64,000 nt of DNA from Siphonodentalium dalli (lineage: Eukaryota > Mollusca > Scaphopoda > Gadilida > Siphonodentaliidae): contig CP136068.1 of NCBI GenBank assembly GCA_032622095.1, forward strand, positions 137,959,989 to 138,023,988, written 5' to 3'. The notes under the pieces were generated by a model. The model did no database searches, had not been told where the DNA came from, and was given only the letters and a program-made list of their open reading frames with translations. Below, in pieces: positions 56,293 to 64,000 of the stretch. The position numbers and the translations under genes are program-made. The first letter of the stretch is position 1; each line of letters begins with the position of its first letter.

Positions 56293-56640
56293 TTAAAGGT
56301 ATACTCATTCCGATTCAATGGTCCCCCATCATCAGATTCCAACAACAACAACATTTTTTTATATACCTTTTCAGTTGTCAGAATCGATTAATTATCAAAA
56401 AATAATACTACGACTGTCAACTATTGTACAAAATTGCCCAAATATCTAACACCCAAAGCCACTTGATTTTAGAGTTATCCATCTTCATCTGCAAATTGGT
56501 CCGAGATAGTCGGTTTGACAAAAATTTCCAGGCCGCCAAAAATTACATATCTCGGGGGAAATAACGAATTTGTAAAATCGATATTTGATCACTCTGAGCT
56601 TTGATGGGTGGGTTCCTTGACTGATTAAATATGTGTTCAT
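56293..56640. repeat. Family J repeat, copy 2 (inverted)
   Basis: TTAAAGGTATACTCATTCCG, CAACAACAACA, GAGTTATCCATCTTCATCTG and AGCTTTGATGGGTGGGTTCC mirror 41690-42091. Confidence 0.7.
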
Positions 56641-56765
56641 AATTTTGGGGTTCGAACATGACATGTCCGTTTAAATACAGACATGTGGAAGACAGAGTGC
56701 ACACAGTAGACATAGCGCTTGCCATGGTGGATTTTCTCTCTGGTGGCCCAAGAATTGTTATAGTA

Positions 56766-57107
56766 TTAACCCTTTCAAGACAGGAGTTGCCCTGGTGCAG
56801 CATTAAAGATCCTGTGCCAGTGCATTCTCTAAATATGCGAGTCTCCCATAGGGAGCCTCGCATATATAAGTGAATGCACTGGCTTACAAGGTTAAGGTAT
56901 CTATTGTTAGGCCAATGTATGCTCTTATATATGCGAGGTTGGGAGCCTCTCATATAAAAGAGAATGTATTGGCCTCACAATATTTTATCTTCATCTTGTC
57001 ATTCAGTGCATTCTCTTATACATATAGGAGACTTGAATATATAAGAGAATGCACTGATACAGTATCTTTAATGCTGCACCCGTGTAGCTCCCACCATGGA
57101 AGAGTTA
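56766..57107. mobile_element. TTAA-type element with three diverged hairpin cassettes
   Basis: TTAACCCTTTCAAGACAGGA...CCTGGTGCAGCATTAAAGAT at the left and ATCTTTAATGCTGCACC...TGGAAGAGTTAC at the right. Three GCATTCTCT...ATATGCGAG hairpins with loops around CTCCCATAGGGAG lie between. Confidence 0.75.
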
Positions 57108-57239
57108 CATTTGTGCACATTAAATCACGGTCCTTGAATTCAAAACTGATAAACATACATCTGTAAAAGGTTTGCTTTCGATGGCAGTTCCCGTTTGTTA
57201 TCATTCAGAAATGTTTTACACTGTTTTACACCATGAGCA

Positions 57240-57735
57240 TATGATAGCTACCTTACTCGTAATTAAATTCGCTCAGTACTATTTTTCGCTCAGTTTTGAA
57301 TTGGCACACTTTAAATTCGCGCACCTAGCTGCGCAAATTCAAAACTGAGAAAACTATTTTCTTAATATTTCAGTGATATTTTCATATATCACTGAGGACA
57401 GTTTCGGCTCTTAGTCATTGTTGGAGATAGTATATGTGTATATTGAACACAATCGCGGCAGATTTACATCGTGTAGACAGTAAACTAGTAACTACGTACA
57501 CCATAATTTTGTGGCGACTGGACATTTCTTATACAAGCATTTCAACAATGTCCATGTTACCATGATTTGTTGCTTGAATTGTGAGCAATGGTCTTGATAC
57601 TCAGCAACATAGCATTATTTTATTTCATGTAGACTGTGGTTTAGATTAAACTTGGGAGTCATACTCAGTTTTAAATTCGCGCAGCGATGGGTGCGCGAAA
57701 AATAGTACTGCACAAATTTAATTTTGAGTAAAGTA
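57240..57735. mobile_element. Family G element (TTAAATTCGCGCA ends), copy 1
   Basis: ACCTTACTCGTAATTAAATT and GCACAAATTTAATTTTGAGT form degenerate ends; AAATTCGCGCA and TGCGCGAA motifs recur inside. Confidence 0.55.
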
Positions 57736-57904
57736 TTCACTGTTTCTGTCAAAATTGATAATTCTACTGCTCCCAGTCTAGTAATATATATTATGTATTT
57801 AAATAGTTGTTATCTATAATCCCCCTTATTGTGTGGGTTCACAAAATTCTTGGTGCAACACCAATAATTGCTCAGTTTTAAATTCGCCCACTGGAATGCA
57901 TTAT

Positions 57905-58157
57905 TATCCCTTTCATGACGGGTGCTGCGCTGGTGCAGCTTTAAAGATCCTGTGCCAGTGCCTTCTCTGATAAATGCGAGCCTCCCATAGGGAACCTCGC
58001 ATATATAAGAGAACGCACTGGCTTAATTACAAGGTCAAATTGAATACTGTTAGGCCATTACATTCTCTTATTTACGCAAGGCTCCCTGTGGGAGACTCAA
58101 ATATAAGAGAATGCATTGGTTATTGCAAAATCACAGGAAGCTCATGGAAGGGTTCAA
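57905..58157. mobile_element. TTAA-type element with two diverged hairpin cassettes, degenerate
   Basis: ATCCCTTTCATGACGGGTGC, GGTGCAGCTTTAAAGATCCT and two hairpins with CTCCCATAGGGAACC and CTCCCTGTGGGAG loops; relative of 56766-57107 with lost TTAA. Confidence 0.65.
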
Positions 58158-58236
58158 AAGTAGTGTGCGAATTTAAATACGAATAATATACGAATATACA
58201 TTATCAGTGAAGGAGTATATCGTCGGATGAGTGTTA

Positions 58237-58449
58237 TACAGTAATGCCCTAAATAATCGACTCCTTAACCACAGCAGAATTATGGGTAATTTTTCAGGAT
58301 TTAGTTGGAAATATGGCTTGTTGCCATACATCGGAAGCTCTCACAGAGCTTTGCGAGGAATGTTACAAGCCATATTTCCAACTAAATCCTGAAAATTTAC
58401 CCATAATTCTGCTGTGGTTAAGGAGTCGATTATTTAGGGCAATACTGTA
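58237..58449. mobile_element. Family C MITE
   Basis: TACAGTAATGCCCTAAATAA to TTATTTAGGGCAATACTGTA. Confidence 0.85.
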
Positions 58450-58767
58450 TAGGATTAAGACCAAGTGTGGATGTGGAAGGACAGCATTGCACGTCTGATC
58501 ACCGTCTAAATCTCGACCGATAAAAATGGAAACATGTCATATATATATATTTTGTATTCCTCCATTACCAAAGAGTCAAATGTTATGGAACAAAAACACA
58601 GATAGCATAGTACAAAGAATGAATACAAAATCGTAAACAGTTAGTGCATCTTACATAGTTATATAGGACAGCAAGCAGACATACACAAAACAGTCATACA
58701 GATGGAAAAGTAACTATAAAGTAATGCTTTATTCTCAGCCATTGTTCATGGGACAAAAGATCAAACA
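58450..58767. other. Flank with a diverged direct repeat
   Basis: TAGTACAAAGAATGAATACA near 58608 recurs near 59318, each followed by GCTTTATTCT...TTCATGGGACA, giving two ~150-base diverged copies about 700 bases apart. Confidence 0.55.
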
Positions 58768-58973
58768 TACAGTAATGCTCTAATTAATCAACCTCTTAAC
58801 CAAAGCAGAATTATGGGTAACTTTTCAGGATTTAGTCGGAAATATGGCTTGTTGCCATTCATCGGGGAGAGCTTTCCGATGAATGGCAACAAGCCATATT
58901 TCCGACTAAATCCTGAAAAGTTACCCATAATTCTGCTTTGGTTAAGAGGTCGATTAATTAGAGCATTACTGTA
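58768..58973. mobile_element. Family C MITE, nearly perfect palindrome
   Basis: TACAGTAATGCTCTAATTAA to TTAATTAGAGCATTACTGTA. The arms of ~95 bases pair almost completely, including the private variant AACCAAAGCAG/CTGCTTTGGTT, so the arms changed together. Confidence 0.9.
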
Positions 58974-59925
58974 TGCAATATATACAAATGAGAACTTTCC
59001 AGTGGTTTGTTCCGAATATTGAACCTTACTGTAATTACAAGTACATATATAAAATAAAATGGAAACCGGCATCAGTTACGACCCAATATTACATTATCAT
59101 GTCCAGAATAGAAGTAAAGAAAACAGAAACATTTCGATAGATATATCTAAAGATTCAAACAAAAGGAATTACATTTTCACGCTGAAAAGATGTTTGACAC
59201 ACCATAGTTTAGTAGCGTAGGGCTGATACTTTCCATCAGTGACATGTTTTTCAAGTTCAAATGTTTTACAACATCCCAAATGCCTAATATACCCAAACAC
59301 AATAATAAAGATAGAATAGTACAAAGAATGAATACAAAACCATAAACAGTGCACCATGCTTTATTCTGTCATTATTCATGGGACATAACAATAGGAATAT
59401 CAGGCTGGTAAGACCAATAAAATGCTGAAAAGATTTACAATTAAGTCACTTGGGGCCAATATCCTGAATGCCTAATTTACCCATACACAATAATAAAGAC
59501 CAGTTGGTCAAATATCTTCAAAAATTTATTTTTTTATTGAAATTTTTAGAAGTTTTCACAATTTTGGCTCTTTTCGGGAAAATTGCACATATTCCTGTTC
59601 CTTTTGTCCCCAAAATAATTATAGGCTATAACTTAGTTTACTAACCAATTTTTATTTTAATTTGAACGTTTTTTAAGCTTCATCATTTTTAGAAGAATTT
59701 AATAAACCATAAAAAGACTATATGGATTTTTCCAGATCGATTCGTCAATATATTTCATCCGGTATTCACGTAACTTTGGACAGAATATTACAATATTATA
59801 TTCATCACACATGGTGGCGCCACATATAACTGACAGGAACCAATTGTTGACATCCCTTTGGTTCTTAGATTTTTGCCCACTTCATAGTCTCAATGCCTAA
59901 TCTATGATTTGATGTATATACAGGT
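58974..59925. other. Flank, no gene
   Basis: Contains the outer part of the unit mirrored at 41212-41300 and the second copy of the 58608 repeat; otherwise unassigned. Confidence 0.4.
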
Positions 59926-60672
59926 ATACCTTACTCGTATTTAAATTCGCGCAGTACTATTTGTCGCACACCCATTAGTGCGCGAATTTAAAACTGAGAG
60001 AAAGATAGTACGACTCATAAGTTTATATCAAGCAATATAGGGAAAAAATGAGGGGTATCTTAGATAGATATAACTAATCTCAACGCCGTCAATCACAGCG
60101 CCATCAATCATATGTAGATGTAAAGCAATAAATCATATATTTGATATTTGAAGTTGAAATGCTTCTAAGAAATGCACATATTCCAGAATGAATGTGCACG
60201 AAAGAACGTCTCCGTATTCACGATCCTGTGTTGATACCATGGTCAAACGGTCTGCATGTGTCAGTTATACATTCAAATAACAAGTAGTCATGCAAGAGTT
60301 GATCTGTATTCTAAAGTCAGGAACCTACATGTGTATATATATACGTGATTGTGGTTTTACTTCTTTCGAGTTCAATTCCATGATTTATTAAATATCAGAA
60401 TGCTTAGTTTGACCATACATAAGCAGGTACATGTACCTGTCTTCACAACAAAATTATTATGCAGTTGTGTTCTATTCGATGAAAGTTTTCTTCGAGACGG
60501 TCTTTGATATACACATGTAACTTCAGGGATAGTTAAGAACTGAAAGAAGACTTTTACGAAAACTATTTTTGTCAGTTTTGAATTCGCACAGCCGGGTGCG
60601 CGAATTCAAAGTGTGCGAATTCAAAACTGAGCGAAAAATGGTACTGCGCGAATTTAAATACGAGTGAGGTAT
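59926..60672. mobile_element. Family G element (TTAAATTCGCGCA ends), copy 2
   Basis: TATACCTTACTCGTATTTAA and TTAAATACGAGTGAGGTATA are inverted ends with AAATTCGCGCAGTAC inside. CG-containing palindromes (GTGCGCGAATT) are subterminal at both sides. No ORF. Confidence 0.75.
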
Positions 60673-62476
60673 AGGAATTCTCTGAACAAGAAACTTGAAT
60701 TGAAAGGAAATTCAACATACAAATGACAAGATTGAATGACATTTTTTCAAGTTACGATAGAATTCTCCTGCTGAAGATTGAGATACTTCATGTATACAAG
60801 AAATCACAACACACATAATATTCACACAATCGTGTACGCGCACATGTGTATGGCTTTAATACAAATAGTCCATTGTCCATTTGTAGGATGTTCTAGAGCA
60901 TGGCTGTTTAGAGAATTGTTGTTTGCAGAGACTGTTGTCTTATCTTGAGAAAAAAATTAATCCACACATTAGTTCCATCATATGATGTCATTGAAAATGA
61001 TTAACCCTCTCCACACATTATATGTTCATTCTCCTATTCTATGTCCAGGTTGATCGTGATCCACTTTTCACTTGCATGTATTTCATGATTAAAATTAACC
61101 TATTCCATAGACACATGATATCTGATAGGCAGATTTTAAATTATCTCTTTCGCCTTGGGCCAGGTTCACTAAGAATTTCTATAAGCCACCAATTGAATAT
61201 TCATCATTTGAGGAAATATCTTATTTTGAAATTCCCTCTATTGCATTTGGGCTGCAGGATAATAATAATGGTTCTGGTATTCTTGAAGCTGACTTATTGG
61301 TCAAATATTTTTCACCCAATCACTTTTATAATCTCATTCAGGTTGATCGTGACACATTCTTCACGTGTATAGATTTTGGTATTGATTGAATGGTTTTGAG
61401 AATATTAACCCAACATTTAATAATATTTCTGCTGTTACAGACATTGTATCTTTCCAATGATCAGCTTAGAATAAAATTAACCATAGGTATACTGTACGCG
61501 ATCCAATGTTATGACTCTAATATTTTCAATTTGACCCTTCTCATATCTCTCCTTTAGTTATCTGATAATTCTGTATTAAAATATTTTATATCCAACCATT
61601 ATCAATCATATTTAATATCAAGGTCTATACACCCCTCACTTATATAGATGTTCAGGTGTTTGTTGGTCTCTAACATTTGCAAAAACAATGAAGTTTCAGA
61701 ACATAACAACTCGTGTCACAACCAAAATTTATCTGGAATACGTGCGCGGTTGCTGCTTACGGTGGAGTTTGAGACTCGCCACTTGATCAATCGATAATTT
61801 GATGTTTGATTTGCAGTGTGTCAGTTTCTAATTTGTGTCTTTCGTCGGAAATGATCTCAAAATTCTACACTCTACCTTCTACTCATGGTGGTGCTCCTGT
61901 GAAATTATACGAAAATAACTCTTGATTCGATTAATGTTGAGCGTTATAACCGAAAAGTTAAAACCGAATTTGCTAATACTCTCTTCGCGCGTTATAGAAT
62001 AAATTACTAGATATGAGTCGAATATACCTGTCCGGAAACGCGTCTATCGATTAATTTTGATTTTATATCAATATTTTCTTATTCAATGCGATAATCAAGT
62101 GGGACATTTTTAAAAATTATTTTTAGATTTGATATAGAGTTATCATGCATGGTATGCTCCAAATGAACGCGAGGTGTAAATTGTCTCAAATTGATTGTAT
62201 GTATAATATTATACAAGAACAGTCTAAATAAAATCAATATTAATTGATAGAGGTTTTTCCATACATGGGTCTTCGAGTCACATTTATTATTTTATACTCA
62301 AAACTATATAAAACTTTAAATATATCAAGATGCATGGTGGGGCAGGACGGTATATACATATTAATAATGAAATCGACGAACACTTTATCCATTGTTATAA
62401 TGATGTCAATATATTTCAGAGTTTAAGAAAATTCAGGACTTGTGAATTTTTTCTGAAAACAGTATACACTCTAACC
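60673..62476. other. Flank, unassigned
   Basis: CAGGTTGATCGTGATCCACT near 61048 and CAGGTTGATCGTGACACATT near 61340 are two related blocks. No gene recognised on either strand. Confidence 0.4.
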
Positions 62477-62599
62477 ACAGGAGCCTGGAATTTGGTCAAA
62501 AACCCTCTTTTATTGGCGGACCCAGCACCCGGACCTGCAGTCCCGGGTGCTGGTTCCACCAATAAAAGAGGGGTTTTGACCAAATTCCAGGCTCCTGTG
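62477..62599. mobile_element. Small fold-back MITE with 8 bp duplication
   Basis: ACAGGAGCCTGGAATTTGGT and its complement start ~55-base arms around CCTGCAGTC. CTCTAACC flanks both sides (62469-62476, 62600-62607). Hence a hAT-type insertion is likely. Confidence 0.85.
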
Positions 62600-62607
62600 C
62601 TCTAACC

Positions 62608-63269
62608 ATCTCATGATACTGGTTAAAAGGGTCATGAAATAGTGAAAAAAATTACTTTATCCCAGAATTATTAGCTTCAATCCGAAAAGTTACCAGAATT
62701 ACAATAACAGACGTAAAATAAAATATAGTGATAGAACAATCGTATTGACTGGCAAAAAAAATGATCGAATAAGACCCTGTCCGGTCTCATAATGGTCGTT
62801 ATACCAAATCAATTTTTTGTTCGACCACTTTCTTAATCTGCTGCTCTTTTGTTTCATGGGAAATGTCTACCCTATAGCGCTAATATAGCTTCTTTGAAAA
62901 ATAGTTTAGCATATGCTCATAACTGTCAGAATACTACCTATTATATAATTATGCTAGTTCATTACCCCTTTGCCTCGTTTCTGGTCGTATTTTTGGTCAC
63001 CTCGGTCATCAACTCGAAACCACGTGATTCCCCACCGTGTATATATCACATGGGTATCGGGAGCTGATATACTACCTCTGCACAACACAAGACTTAACTG
63101 ATCCACACTCAATTTCTTCCTTATTATGTCCCTCAACTTTTAGGCAATGTTGACATGGAACACAGTGGCCGCACAGACACCAGACAAGATGGCGTCAAAA
63201 TGGCTGCCAATTTCAGACGAGAGACACTAAGTCCGTTTGATGAAAATTATAGAGAGAAAATCATGTCAA
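62608..63269. other. Flank with one doubtful exon-like stretch
   Basis: 63144-63271 is open after CCTCAACTTTTAG and reads NVDMEHSGRTDTRQDGVKMA, but ACAAGATGGCGTC/AAAATGGC phrases recur nearby (63430, 63940), which points to a repeat rather than a gene. Confidence 0.3.
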
Positions 63270-63380
63270 ATGTATATGTTACAGTCAGATTGTGAAACCA
63301 GTCATTTCGTGAAATGACTAAAATTTTCAGTCATTTCACGAAATGACTGATTTCACAATCTGACTGTAACATATACACAT
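63270..63380. repeat. Fold-back repeat with inner palindrome
   Basis: ATGTATATGTTACAGTCAGA and its complement start ~50-base arms, and each arm ends in the palindrome AGTCATTTCGTGAAATGACT. Confidence 0.88.
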
Positions 63381-64000
63381 AGTCATAATGCTCCATCTTC
63401 ATGGAAAAATTGGAACTCCCTTTCCAAGATCACAACCAAAATGGCCACCGGAAGTGGAAAGTTACACTATTTTTCAATATAATCTTCTAGATCCGTTGGA
63501 ACTTGCAGATAATTGTGACTGTATTGCATATTGTTCATGTTATCTGATTTTACAGAATGTGGTATAAAATATCACAAAAAAACAAAAACATCGCCATTTC
63601 GATTAGTGTCATATTTCAACAAGAAAAGATCAGAACTGGGCGATGTAAGCGAGGCCAAATGGCGCCTGCAGTCGCTCATAATTTGTGGTTGATGTTGATG
63701 AATAATATTGGGTAAGCTACTCTCTATACATTGAATACTAATATCAGTAACTATTCTAACCACTGACATTACCAGAAATATTGGATTGTTGTCTCACAAA
63801 CTTTCATAAATATCGGTAAAAAAAATCACTTGGACCATGTTTTCAAATAAAACTATCTTTGGTAACAAATGTGTTGGTTGTTTTTAACTATCATAAATAT
63901 AACACTGAGGTGCTTATATATATAAAATTATGGAACCAAGATGGCTTGCAAAATGGCAACCAAATAATTTTTCACAAATATCCCGAAAACTATTCTCTGC
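63381..64000. other. Right edge of window, unassigned
   Basis: AT-rich with AAGATGGC/AAAATGGC motifs; no ORF or element end resolved. Confidence 0.35.

Noticed and set aside
56543-56953. 136-codon minus-strand open frame
   Set aside because: It crosses family J and the hairpin cassettes; the peptide is translation of palindromic repeats.

Overview
This is animal nuclear DNA and holds one recognisable host gene. The gene is TTC12, a tetratricopeptide-repeat protein needed to assemble ciliary dynein arms. It lies on the + strand in at least 15 small exons spread over about 52 kb (2360-54280). The exons join in phase into one open frame of about 680 codons, close to the roughly 700 residues of vertebrate TTC12. 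The extreme N-terminus is not seen and probably lies left of the window. GT-AG introns, AT-rich sequence, the GTCCGTCCGTCC/TATACCCCC repeats and the CCCCGAAA...TTTCGGGG repeats suggest a lophotrochozoan, most likely a bivalve mollusc. The organism call is inference.

Almost everything else is transposable-element DNA. Families defined here from terminal repeats and target-site duplications (TSDs) are: (A) ten ~370-400 bp piggyBac-type MITEs, TTAA CCCTTTACCCAACA...TGTTGGGTAAAGGG TTAA, each with two inverted copies of a ~70 bp hairpin cassette; (A') other TTAA hairpin elements with different ends, several with the same cassette; (B) hAT-like palindromic MITEs, CAAGCCTTGAAATAG...CTATTTCAAGGCTTG, with 8 bp TSDs; (C) mariner-like fold-back MITEs, TACAGTAATGC...GCATTACTGTA; (K) TTAACCCTTTCTATACTAAAT elements; and several larger DNA transposons.

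Region by region: 1-2359 is the left flank or first intron, with a TTAA hairpin. At 3705-8483 a hAT element with a perfect 8 bp TSD keeps the 5' part of its zinc-finger transposase gene, which is broken by a 1.4 kb TA-flanked element; a pogo/Tigger-like element sits in the same hAT. At 17218-19023 a piggyBac MITE is split by another hAT-type element. At 21199-22630 is a near-identical second copy of the 1.4 kb element, followed by 23 units of a 14 bp tandem repeat. At 45579-50492, inside the last TTC12 intron, a 4.9 kb TTAA-flanked element carries a broken two-exon gene for a P2X7 ballast-type (P2RX7_C, zinc-binding cysteine-rich) protein. After the TTC12 stop at 54280 the rest is more MITEs and unassigned sequence.

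The most unusual points are the P2X7-ballast gene inside a TTAA mobile element, the hairpin cassette (about 30 copies) shared by elements with different ends, and MITEs packed against TTC12 splice sites, one starting right after a GTGAGT donor. No rRNA, tRNA, CRISPR array, prokaryotic operon or viral gene was recognised.
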